From the NCBI GenBank assembly GCA_013289955.1, contig JABCYZ010000002.1, forward strand, positions 1-64,000: a stretch of 64,000 bases of DNA. Reading direction: 5' to 3'. A program made the translations under genes and the position numbers. Below are positions 9,542 through 17,224 of the stretch, in pieces (positions within the stretch are counted from its first letter, which is position 1; every line of letters starts with the position of its first letter). Under the pieces are notes generated by a model. It searched no databases, was not told the DNA's origin, and saw only the letters and a program-made list of their open reading frames with translations. Source of the stretch: Acidobacteriota bacterium. GTDB taxonomy: Bacteria; Acidobacteriota; Terriglobia; Acidiferrales; UBA7541.

Positions 9542-11302
9542 ATGGAGAGAGTCCTGTATCATGAGCACGCCATGAAGACTTGGGGAATCTGCTGCCTGGT
9601 CTGGGCGTTGGCGGCTGCGATTGCCGTTGCGCCGCTCCATTCTCAAGCCCCCGCCGCAGGGCCTTCTGCTGCTGCACCCGCGATAAAAGTAGAAACTCGC
9701 GTCGTTCTCGTGGACGTGGTCGTCTCCAACCACAAAGGCGAGACCATCCCGAACCTCCGCCGGGAAGATTTCAACATCGAGGAAGACGGCAAGCCGCAAT
9801 CCCTCTCCGCTTTCGACGAACACTCACGCCACAACGCGCCACCCGTCAACCTCCCCGCTCTGCCGCCAAACGTCTACACCAACCAGCAAGCCGTCAAACC
9901 CAGCGACTCTGTGAACGTGCTTCTGATCGACTTACTGAATACCCAGCCGTGGTTTCAGCAAGGTGTGTGCACCCAAGCGATCAAATACCTGAAGACTGTG
10001 CCGCCCGGCACGCGCCTTGCCATCTTTACCCTCAGGAATCAACAACTGCGCCTCGTCCGCGGCTTCACCACCGACTTTTCTGGCCTTTCCGTCGCATTGG
10101 ACGATAAGAAATCCGGTGTCATTCCCGAGTCCTCCTGGCTGAACCCAACCCCGTCACGACTGGCGGCCGAAATGGATGGCCTCAAGGCCATGATCATGAT
10201 GCAGGCCTCGCCGGCGGCAGTCGATGCGGTGAGCGTATATCTAGGAAGAGAGGCCGACACAAGGACAGGCGACCGCAGTGAGTTAACCCTGCAGGCCTTT
10301 GAGCATCTCGCCCGGTATCTTTCCGGCATCCCGGCACGCAAAAACGTCGTCTGGTTCGCGGATACTTTCCCTATTAGCTTTGCGCCCCAAGGCAAGGTAC
10401 ATACTCCCAGACACCAAGAACACGTCCAGCAGACCTCGGACATGCTCACTGCCGCACAGGTCGCTATTTATCCGGTATCCGCCCGCGGCCTTATCTACGA
10501 CGGCAGCTACGACGTACCCCTTGACCCAGGAGAAACAATCCTGCATGAATTAGCCATTACCCAGATCGCCATGGAAACACTCGCAGAGGAAACCGGCGGC
10601 CGCGCCTTTTACAACACCAACGGCCTCGCCACAGCCATGGCAAAAGCCATCGACGAGGGCTCGCACTACTACACCCTTGCCTATGCTCCAACCAGCGCCA
10701 GAACCGACGGCAAGTACCGCCGCATCGAAGTGAAACTTTCCAACCGAGACTACAAGCTTTCCTACCGCCGCGGCTACTATGCCGACAAACCCGAATCACC
10801 CGCCGTTGGCGACCAATCCGCCGAGGATCCCCTGATCCCCCTCGTAGGCTTTGGCATGCCCAACTTCGATCAAATCACTTACGAAATTCAGGCCAACCCG
10901 CTTCAGCCGCAGCCCACCCCGGACGCCCGCCGCGCCGGCCTCAACTCCGAATTAAAAGGGCCTTTCACGCGCTACGGCGTGGACCTCGCCGTCTCCCTCG
11001 AAAATTTCGCACTCGATTCCGCCCCCGACGGCGTGAAATACGGCCGCCTCGAAGCGATTCTCGTCGCCTACGATCGCGCAGGAAAAATCGTCAACATCTC
11101 CAAGCGCACAAGCCGGCTGGCCCTTCCGCCCCAAGACTTCCCCACCCTCCAGGCCAAAGGGCTTCCCCTCCACCTCGAGATCGACGTCCCTCCCGGCGAC
11201 ATCTACCTCCGCACCGGGATCTACGATCTCAACTCCGGCAACGCCGGCACCCTCGGCTTTCCACTGGCAGCAGCTACAGCCTCGGATAGCGCGAAGAAAT
11301 GA
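9542..11302 (+). CDS. Exported VWFA-related Acidobacterial domain protein
   Basis: Predicted secreted von Willebrand A-like protein of 586 aa, of the family seen mainly in Acidobacteriota (TIGR03436 type). A signal peptide spans about residues 11-35. The family's N-terminal motif VLVDVVVSNHKGETIPNLRREDFNIEEDGK is represented around residues 54-85. The VWA core starts near residue 124 with VNVLLIDLLNT, where the MIDAS DxSxS is replaced by DxLNT; the core ends with the YYTLAYAP segment near 380. GAGAGG lies 6 nt before the ATG at 9542; the ATG at 9572 would give a shorter signal peptide and is also possible. The C-terminal 150 residues are beta-rich. Role unknown. It lies on the strand opposite to the ribosomal genes on either side. 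Confidence 0.87.
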   Translation: MERVLYHEHAMKTWGICCLVWALAAAIAVAPLHSQAPAAGPSAAAPAIKVETRVVLVDVVVSNHKGETIPNLRREDFNIEEDGKPQSLSAFDEHSRHNAPPVNLPALPPNVYTNQQAVKPSDSVNVLLIDLLNTQPWFQQGVCTQAIKYLKTVPPGTRLAIFTLRNQQLRLVRGFTTDFSGLSVALDDKKSGVIPESSWLNPTPSRLAAEMDGLKAMIMMQASPAAVDAVSVYLGREADTRTGDRSELTLQAFEHLARYLSGIPARKNVVWFADTFPISFAPQGKVHTPRHQEHVQQTSDMLTAAQVAIYPVSARGLIYDGSYDVPLDPGETILHELAITQIAMETLAEETGGRAFYNTNGLATAMAKAIDEGSHYYTLAYAPTSARTDGKYRRIEVKLSNRDYKLSYRRGYYADKPESPAVGDQSAEDPLIPLVGFGMPNFDQITYEIQANPLQPQPTPDARRAGLNSELKGPFTRYGVDLAVSLENFALDSAPDGVKYGRLEAILVAYDRAGKIVNISKRTSRLALPPQDFPTLQAKGLPLHLEIDVPPGDIYLRTGIYDLNSGNAGTLGFPLAAATASDSAKK

Positions 11303-11363
11303 TTACAATCCCCACCAACGAACACGTTCGACCTAAATAATTCGGGCGGCTGGACCGCGCAAA

Positions 11364-11398
11364 CAAAAAAGAGCGTCCCGGCAAAACCGGAACGCTCT
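11364..11398 (-). terminator. Rho-independent terminator after tsf
   Basis: Arms 11370-11381 and 11387-11398 form a 12-bp stem (one G-T wobble) with a 5-nt loop. On the minus strand this is followed by six to seven T residues. It ends the rpsB-tsf transcript 24 nt after the tsf stop. Confidence 0.9.
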
Positions 11399-11422
11399 CT
11401 AATGCAGTTGTAAAGAGTCAAG

Positions 11423-12094
11423 TTAAGCGCTGGCAGGCGCCGGAACCGGTGCCGTCTCCGGACCAGCTCCCGGTCCGCCAATCTCGCCCACCTTGAAGCG
11501 CACGAACCGCCGGATGGAAATATTCTCGCCCAGCTTCGCGATCGCCTGCGTGATCATCTCGCCGATCGTTACGCTCTCGTCCTTGATGTAGTGCTGCTCG
11601 TACAAGCAGTTCTCTTCGTAAAACTTCTCCATCTTTCCGGTCGTGATCTTTTCGACCACGGCTTCCGGCTTGCCGGTGGCCAGCGCTTGCGCGCGGTAAA
11701 TGTCGCGCTCTGCCGCGAGCATCTCGGGCGTTACTTCTTCGCGCCGAACATAGCGCGGATCGAGCGCCGCGATGTGCATCGCAATGTCATGGCAGAGGTT
11801 TTGAAACGCTTCTGTGCGCGCCACGAAGTCCGACTCGCAGTTAATCTCGACGAGCACGCCAATTTTCCCGCCCGCGTGGATATAGCTTCCGACGAGCCCT
11901 TCGCTGGCCTCGCGCTGCGACTTCTTGGCCGCCGCCGCCTGGCCTTTTTTCCGCAAGATCTCGATAGCCTTATCGATGACTCCGTTGGCTTCGACGAGCG
12001 CCGCGCGGCAATCGCTGAAGCCCGCGCCGGTCCTCTCGCGCAACTCCTTCACAAGATGTGCTGGAATCTGCATAGCTGGCTGTTGTGTACTCAT
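11423..12094 (-). CDS. tsf: Elongation factor Ts
   Basis: Nucleotide-exchange factor for EF-Tu, 223 aa. The N-terminal UBA-like segment with [16 protein letters not shown] and the [12 protein letters not shown] motif of the core are clear. At 223 aa it is of the short class (E. coli is 283 aa), consistent with a reduced core. The tail is Pro/Ala/Gly-rich. It is downstream of rpsB, with a hairpin in the intergenic gap that could limit its transcription. Confidence 0.96.
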   Translation of the reverse strand: MSTQQPAMQIPAHLVKELRERTGAGFSDCRAALVEANGVIDKAIEILRKKGQAAAAKKSQREASEGLVGSYIHAGGKIGVLVEINCESDFVARTEAFQNLCHDIAMHIAALDPRYVRREEVTPEMLAAERDIYRAQALATGKPEAVVEKITTGKMEKFYEENCLYEQHYIKDESVTIGEMITQAIAKLGENISIRRFVRFKVGEIGGPGAGPETAPVPAPASA

Positions 12095-12140
12095 CCTTTT
12101 TCTCTTCGCTTATTGGCAATTTCTTGTTTAGTGCCTGCAC

Positions 12141-12178
12141 TTACAAAACGGCCCGCACCGAGTCGCTCGGCGCGGGCC
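12141..12178 (-). terminator. Hairpin between rpsB and tsf (attenuator candidate)
   Basis: Arms 12150-12162 and 12166-12178 form a 13-bp stem with one mismatch and a 3-nt loop. On the minus strand it is followed by GTTTTGT, a weak T-tract, so partial termination is more likely than full. It lies 29 nt after the rpsB stop and 56 nt before the tsf start. Confidence 0.7.
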
Positions 12179-12206
12179 TCATGGATCTTTTACCCGCGCA
12201 ATTTGT

Positions 12207-13103
12207 CTAACGTGATTCCGCGTCTGGTGGCACCGTTGCTTCGGCGGCCTCGGCGGGCTCAACAGGCGCATCCGGCGGAGCTTCGACAACCGCTCCCTCC
12301 ACGAAGTCGCCTTCCTGCTTCTCGTACTGCTCGTAGGCGCTGGTATCCACGTACTCCACGCCATCGACAATCGCCTGATCTTCCGCCGATTTCTGCTCCG
12401 CCACCTGCGATTGCTGATAGGCCGTATGCCCTTCGAGAACGGAATCCGCAATCTTGGTTGTGAACAGCCGAATGGCGCGCAAAGCGTCGTCGTTTCCAGG
12501 AATAATCCAGTCCACCACGTCAGGATCGCAATTCGTATCCACCACGGAAACCACCGGCACACCCATGCGCCGCGCTTCCTTTACCGCAATTTCCTCGGCA
12601 TTCGAATCAATCACAAACATCGCGTCCGGAAGCTGCGACATGTTCTCGATGCCTTCGAGGTTCTGGTTCAGGTGTTTCATCTCGCGGCCCAGCCGCGCTT
12701 TTTCTTTCTTCGAAAGTTCGTTGATCCGGCCGTCTTCCGTCATGGCCTTCAGCAGCTTCAGCCGCTTGATCGATTTCTGCAGCGTTGCCCAGTTGGTGAG
12801 CGTCCCGCCCAGCCAGCGGTGGTTCACGAAGAATGCGCCGCAGCGCTTCGATTCCTCGGCGACCGCTTCCTGCGCCTGCCGCTTGGTACCGACAAACAAG
12901 ACCGCTTTTCCCTGCGCCGAAAGATCGCTAACGAACCGGCTAGCCTCCCGGAACATCTTCAGGGTCTTCTGCAGGTCAATAATGTGTATCCCGTTGCGCT
13001 CTCCGAAAATATATTCCTTCATCTTCGGATTCCAACGCCGCGTCTGGTGGCCGAAGTGAACTCCAGCCTCCAGCAATTCTTTCATTGTAATTTCTACTGC
13101 CAA
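12207..13103 (-). CDS. rpsB: 30S ribosomal protein S2, TTG start
   Basis: Small-subunit protein that docks S1. 298 aa, longer than the usual 230-260 because of an acidic Pro/Ala/Glu-rich tail of about 60 residues after the core. Core motifs [30 protein letters not shown] and [13 protein letters not shown] are intact. The start is the TTG at 13103: AGGAGG lies 4 nt upstream and the reading gives the canonical [14 protein letters not shown]. First gene of rpsB-tsf. Confidence 0.96.
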   Translation of the reverse strand: MAVEITMKELLEAGVHFGHQTRRWNPKMKEYIFGERNGIHIIDLQKTLKMFREASRFVSDLSAQGKAVLFVGTKRQAQEAVAEESKRCGAFFVNHRWLGGTLTNWATLQKSIKRLKLLKAMTEDGRINELSKKEKARLGREMKHLNQNLEGIENMSQLPDAMFVIDSNAEEIAVKEARRMGVPVVSVVDTNCDPDVVDWIIPGNDDALRAIRLFTTKIADSVLEGHTAYQQSQVAEQKSAEDQAIVDGVEYVDTSAYEQYEKQEGDFVEGAVVEAPPDAPVEPAEAAEATVPPDAESR

Positions 13104-13156
13104 GTTTCCTCCTAGTTGGATAGCTGTTTGCGGTGGTTCGTTTTGCCTTCGTAGCG

Positions 13157-13290
13157 GCGGGCTTTAGCCCGCAACCTTTAACAAAAAAATCACCGAACAG
13201 CCTATTGCCGGCTCCTTGCCGGCCGTGATCTCAGCGGGCCCGCTTGCGCGAGCCCGCTGGAGCTCGTTAGAACCCTGGCCGAGCCAGGGC
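13157..13290. repeat. Cluster of GC-rich inverted repeats between rpsI and rpsB
   Basis: Four short palindromes lie in 134 nt: GCGGGCT-TT-AGCCCGC at 13157-13172, a GCCGGC pair at about 13207-13223, a 7-bp AGCGGGC/GCCCGCT pair at about 13232-13258, and a CCTGGC/GCCAGG pair at about 13274-13289. A run of seven A (13184-13190, T on the minus strand) follows the rpsI gene in the direction of transcription, so part of the cluster may act as the rpsI terminator. The first unit looks like a dispersed REP-type element; that is inference. Confidence 0.6.
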
Positions 13291-13298
13291 AACAAAAA

Positions 13299-13718
13299 CT
13301 ACCGCTTCGTAAACTGGAAGCGTTTCCGCGCGCCCTTCTGCCCGTACTTCTTCCGTTCCTTCATACGCGAATCGCGCGTCAAAAATCCGTTCTTCCGCAA
13401 AGCCGGCCGCAGCTCCGGATTGAATCGCGAGATCGCTCGCGCCAATCCCATGCGCACCGCGCCGGCTTGACCGCCAACGCCGCCGCCATGCGTGGTCACC
13501 TTCACGTCCACCTGGTCCGCCAGGCTCGTGAACTTCAGCGGCTCGATGGCGTCATGCTTCCAGGCATGATTCGGAAAATAGTTCTCCACTTCGCGCCCGT
13601 TCACCGTGAACTTGCCGCTACCCGCGCGCAGGAAAACTCGAGCTACCGATTCTTTGCGCCGGCCCGTTCCAAGAAACCAAGCTTGTGTGCCCGCAATGGG
13701 CGTACCAGTAGAACTCAA
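13299..13718 (-). CDS. rpsI: 30S ribosomal protein S9, TTG start
   Basis: Small-subunit protein whose C-terminal Lys/Arg tail reaches the P-site tRNA. 139 aa with the start at the TTG at 13718, which has AGGAGG 4 nt upstream; an in-frame ATG at 13760 would add 14 residues with no S9 counterpart. Motifs GTGRRKESVARVFL, GGGVGGQAGAVRMGLARA and the terminal KKYGQKGARKRFQFTKR-type tail are typical. It follows rplM, the normal pair. Confidence 0.95.
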   Translation of the reverse strand: MSSTGTPIAGTQAWFLGTGRRKESVARVFLRAGSGKFTVNGREVENYFPNHAWKHDAIEPLKFTSLADQVDVKVTTHGGGVGGQAGAVRMGLARAISRFNPELRPALRKNGFLTRDSRMKERKKYGQKGARKRFQFTKR

Positions 13719-13861
13719 CGTTCCTCCTAAAATAACCTGGTTCCAGACACCCGGAACCACTTAACTCCACGACGGTTTTGCTCCCTGCCTAAGGCACCAC
13801 TTAGAGGTGACCACTACGCGGCCACACTTTTCAAGGAACAGCAACGTGCAGAATCCAGTGA

Positions 13862-13879
13862 CACAGGCCTGAGCCTGTG
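13862..13879. repeat. Short hairpin between rplM and rpsI
   Basis: A 7-bp perfect inverted repeat (CACAGGC/GCCTGTG) with a 4-nt CTGA loop lies just after the rplM stop on the minus strand. No T-tract follows, so it is not a standard terminator; it may stabilise mRNA or be one of the small dispersed palindromes seen near 13157. Confidence 0.5.
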
Positions 13880-13889
13880 CTCTCTGCTA

Positions 13890-14342
13890 CTACCAAGCCC
13901 CGACGGCCTGCGGTTTCTGCCCAGCATGCCGCGCCAAACCTGCTGCATCCCGGTAAATCCGCAATTTCTTGGCCCGCCGGGCGCGCAGCTTGTTCTTCGG
14001 GAGCATCCCGAGCACCGCCTCGCGAATCATCCAATCCGGCTTGGTCTCACGCACGCGCTTCGCCGGCACGGCCTTCAACCCACCCGGATATCCGCTATGC
14101 GAGTAATAAACTTTCTGCTCGACCTTGTTCCCGGTCATGCGCACCTTATCCGCGTTGATCACCACAACGTGATCCCCCGAATCCAGGTAAGGAGTAAAAC
14201 TCGGCTTGTCCTTGCCCATCAGCATCCGCGCCACTTTCGTCGCCAGGCGCCCCAAAACCTGGTTGGTCGCATCGATCACAAACCAGCTGGCGCCCACTTT
14301 GAGCGCCTGCGCTTCTTCTCCCTTAGCTACGTACGTCCTCAT
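13890..14342 (-). CDS. rplM: 50S ribosomal protein L13
   Basis: Large-subunit assembly protein, 150 aa from the ATG at 14342, which aligns with the usual M(R/K)TY N-terminus. Motifs WFVIDATNQVLGRLAT, DHVVVINADKV and VLGMLPKNKL are clear. A GTG at 14357, in frame and with AGGGA better placed, would add five residues (MWLTA) and cannot be excluded. First gene of rplM-rpsI, just downstream of a good promoter. Confidence 0.96.
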   Translation of the reverse strand: MRTYVAKGEEAQALKVGASWFVIDATNQVLGRLATKVARMLMGKDKPSFTPYLDSGDHVVVINADKVRMTGNKVEQKVYYSHSGYPGGLKAVPAKRVRETKPDWMIREAVLGMLPKNKLRARRAKKLRIYRDAAGLARHAGQKPQAVGAW

Positions 14343-14381
14343 TGCCGTCAGCCACACCTTTCCCTAAAGAGACAAACGCCA

Positions 14382-14410
14382 ATATTAAAGTACCGACAGC
14401 ATCCTGTCAA
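14382..14410 (-). promoter_or_regulatory. Sigma-70 promoter of rplM-rpsI
   Basis: Minus strand TTGACA (complement of 14405-14410), 17-nt spacer, TAATAT (complement of 14382-14387). The predicted start near 14375 leaves a short leader of about 20-30 nt. Confidence 0.75.
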
Positions 14411-14741
14411 CGCGATTTCCTGCCACGCTCATCCGTTCGGGATTTCCTCGCGGCTGCTTCCAAGAGCGGCAAACTATTTTTTCGAAGCCCAATTCTCGAC
14501 TTGTAAGCCGCTGGTTCGGCGGAATTCTTCCCGGGCGGCGCTTCTGGATGGAATGGCGCGCTATTTTTCAAGCTTCACTTCCTCGTGGCGAACCGGCGGC
14601 GCTTGAACTAGAGTAAGGCACTCAAACGGACTCTAGATCGCTTCGCTGTCCTGACGAGTTGAAGGGGAAATCCATCCTGGACATCGCTATGCGCATCGCG
14701 AAACACAAGCCCACCGTGCCTGGAGTTCCCAGCCCTCAATC
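14411..14741. other. Intergenic region, divergent rplM and antiporter genes
   Basis: Non-coding between the rplM promoter and the antiporter start. Open frames here are short and unsupported. No promoter that I trust, no hairpin and no RNA gene seen. Confidence 0.4.
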
Positions 14742-16139
14742 ATGATCCGAAGATCTCGCATCGCAATCCTCTACGCGGCGAGCCTCGGAGCAAGTATCGG
14801 CGTCTTTTTCTTGATCCGGTCCGCAGGCCGTTCGCTCACATCCGCAGGAACGCCTCGACCCGAAGCGCTTGCCAGGCCAACGGCCTCCGAAGCGCCTGGC
14901 ATCTTGCTTCATGTTTTGCTCGCGCTTGTGGTCATCATTGTTGCCGCACGCATTCTCGGCGCGCTGTTCCGCAGGCTGAATCTGCCACAAGTCATGGGAG
15001 AGGTGGTCGCCGGAATCCTTTTAGGGCCATCCTTCCTCGGCTGGCTGGCCCCGGAGGCTGCTTCTCTAGTCCTTCCGGTCAACACCGCACCGTACCTCGC
15101 GCTGATCTCGCAAGTCGGCGTGGTGCTCTACATGTTTCTGGTCGGCCTCGAGCTGGACATGGATCTCTTGCAAGAACGCACCCGCGCTGCCATCGCCGTC
15201 TCCCACGCCAGCATCGTCCTGCCCTTTTTGTCCGGCGCCGCCATCGCACTCTGGTTGTATCCCCGCTATTCCGCCAACGCCGTCTCCTTCACCACCTTCG
15301 CCCTTTTCATCGGCGTAGCAATGTCCATAACGGCGTTCCCAGTCCTGGCACGCATTCTGACCGATCGCGGAATGCAAAAAACGCGCCTAGGGGTCCTCGC
15401 CCTGGCCTGCGCTGCCATCAATGACGTCGTCGCATGGTGCCTGCTCGCCTTTGTTATCAGCGTCGCCCACGCGCAGACCGGAAGCCTTCTTTTCACGCTG
15501 CTCACCACGATCGGCTTCCTCTGCTTCGTCTTGCTGATTGCAAAGCGGGGTGCTTTGCGGCTAGTGCGGTGGCAGACGGCGAAAGGCCGCACGACACAGG
15601 ACATCTTCGCCGTCGTCTGCGCCGCACTGCTCCTTTCGGCTCTGGTGACGGAACGAATCGGTATTCACGCGCTTTTCGGCGCTTTCCTCCTGGGAACCGT
15701 GATTCCCCACAATTCCGTGCTGGCGCGTGACATCCGCGAGAAGTGCGAGGATCTGGTTGTCGTACTCCTGTTGCCCGTGTTTTTCGTATTCACAGGCATG
15801 CGCACGCAGATCGGCCTGGTGCATGGAAGTCGCGAATGGCTGGCTTGTATTTTGATTATTGCCGTGGCCTCGCTCGGCAAATTCGGCGGCAGTTTTCTCG
15901 CTGCTCGATGGACGGGCTCAGATTGGCGCGAAGCCGCATCCATCGGCGTGCTGATGAACACGCGCGGCCTGATGGAGCTTATCGTCCTCAACGTTGGCCT
16001 AGACCTTGGCGTGCTCTCACCGGTCCTGTTTACGATGTTCGTCATCATGGCGGTAGTCACCACGCTGGTGACCACGCCGATCCTGCATCAGCTGGGGGAG
16101 TCCGGCGCTCCTCCGAGTCCCGCCCCAGCCGCCAGTTGA
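14742..16139 (+). CDS. Cation:proton antiporter, CPA2 family
   Basis: Inner-membrane Na+/H+ or K+/H+ exchanger-like protein, 465 aa. About 12-13 hydrophobic segments follow an N-terminal segment and a linker at residues 30-50. Typical motifs of the family's exchanger domain are present: LNLPQVMGEVVAGILLGPS, VGVVLYMFLVGLELD, and the charged AINDVVAW segment in the middle of the membrane domain, and MNTRGLMELIVLN near the end. There is no C-terminal RCK/TrkA-N domain, so it differs from KefB/KefC. The ribosome-binding site is weak. It stands alone between rplM (divergent) and a DUF169 gene (convergent). The transported cation is not predictable. Confidence 0.88.
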   Translation: MIRRSRIAILYAASLGASIGVFFLIRSAGRSLTSAGTPRPEALARPTASEAPGILLHVLLALVVIIVAARILGALFRRLNLPQVMGEVVAGILLGPSFLGWLAPEAASLVLPVNTAPYLALISQVGVVLYMFLVGLELDMDLLQERTRAAIAVSHASIVLPFLSGAAIALWLYPRYSANAVSFTTFALFIGVAMSITAFPVLARILTDRGMQKTRLGVLALACAAINDVVAWCLLAFVISVAHAQTGSLLFTLLTTIGFLCFVLLIAKRGALRLVRWQTAKGRTTQDIFAVVCAALLLSALVTERIGIHALFGAFLLGTVIPHNSVLARDIREKCEDLVVVLLLPVFFVFTGMRTQIGLVHGSREWLACILIIAVASLGKFGGSFLAARWTGSDWREAASIGVLMNTRGLMELIVLNVGLDLGVLSPVLFTMFVIMAVVTTLVTTPILHQLGESGAPPSPAPAAS

Positions 16140-16173
16140 GCCCTGTTTTCCCTTCTCTCGAACGCGCACTCCG

Positions 16174-16893
16174 TTAGATAGTCGCTAGCTGTGACCGCCG
16201 CCCGGTAGCGTACTCGTTCAACGCCACGTTAGCGCTGGTAATAACTGCCAGCGCATCCGCAAGGCGAACAAGGTCCGCGCCGCGCAAGACGAAATACATC
16301 TCGTCCTCACCAAGCCCCGTGTAAACACGATTTCCCATGCATCCCAAACTCAGAATCGCTCCCATCTTGATCGAAGCCGGCAGCGCCATACAAGTCGGCC
16401 GCCCCAACGCTGGCGCACCACTGGCCACACCCGCCCGATTAGCGGCCTCGCTCAGAAGCATCGCCCCCGCAGGCTTACAAGCAAACAGCACCACATCTGG
16501 CGCCACGGGTGCATCCCCGAGCGGCGAGTACACAATAGCCACCGGCGCCTTAGCCAGCCGCGGAATCTGCGGCACCTCTTCCGGCTTCACATAGCCCAGA
16601 TCAAACATCATCTTCAACGTCTGCTCCGTCTCCTTCTCCCGCTCCGGCGACAAAGCAATGTTGTGCGTGTAAGCCCCCACCGCGCAGTTGAAGTGACTTT
16701 CCGGCGCGGTGTAGAAAACTCGGCCGTCTGCGGCAAGCCTCCAGAAACTGCATCCCGACGGTTCGGTCCCGTCAAATCTCTTCACCCCCGCCGGCGCCGC
16801 CTCCAAAAAAGATACCGCCACCGGCCGCCGCCCGAGCTTCACCACCGCGCCAATCTTCTCTTCCAGCTGTTTCCAATTTATCTGTCCACTCAT
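16174..16893 (-). CDS. DUF169 family protein
   Basis: Uncharacterised protein of 239 aa. The start is the ATG at 16893, with AGAGG 8 nt upstream. Family features are visible: an N-terminal helix, RRPVAVSFL, and conserved cysteines in GCSFWRLA, HFNCAVGAYTH, LFACKPAGAML, RPTCMALP and LGCMGNR. The spacing of Cys residues suggests metal or cofactor binding, but no activity is established for the family. Stand-alone gene, convergent with the antiporter gene. Confidence 0.82.
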   Translation of the reverse strand: MSGQINWKQLEEKIGAVVKLGRRPVAVSFLEAAPAGVKRFDGTEPSGCSFWRLAADGRVFYTAPESHFNCAVGAYTHNIALSPEREKETEQTLKMMFDLGYVKPEEVPQIPRLAKAPVAIVYSPLGDAPVAPDVVLFACKPAGAMLLSEAANRAGVASGAPALGRPTCMALPASIKMGAILSLGCMGNRVYTGLGEDEMYFVLRGADLVRLADALAVITSANVALNEYATGRRSQLATI

Positions 16894-17137
16894 GGTCTGG
16901 GCCTCTTCCCCGGAGCCGGAAACATACCACGCCATGCGCCGAAGATCGAACCGCGATCCTCTTGTCTAAAACCCCGGAACACCCAGCAACCCTTCCTCCG
17001 CCGCTCGCGCCCTGCGCTTCTTCTTCGCGCTCTCTGTTAAGAAAAACATTCCACTTCCTCTCAAATGGACCGGTTCATCCGTATGCGGAATGGACGCGGC
17101 GTAGTTGTTGGGAACTGGCTCGCGGCCCTGCGGGTAT
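16894..17137. other. Intergenic region upstream of the DUF169 gene
   Basis: The 331-nt gap between the DUF169 start (16893) and the ADOP permease stop (17225) holds the terminator at 17138-17163 and otherwise no recognisable element. Confidence 0.4.
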
Positions 17138-17163
17138 AAAAAGAGCGGGAAACTCCGAGCTCT
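17138..17163 (-). terminator. Terminator after the first ADOP permease gene
   Basis: Minus strand AGAGC/GCTCT arms (17142-17146 and 17159-17163) enclosing a GGA/TCC inner pair, followed by TTTTTAT. It lies about 60 nt beyond the stop codon of the permease gene. Confidence 0.65.
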
Positions 17164-17224
17164 TACAAGGAGTCAAGCGTCAAATACTTCGGCCAAACCA
17201 TCGAAACGCCCGGAAAAACAAATC

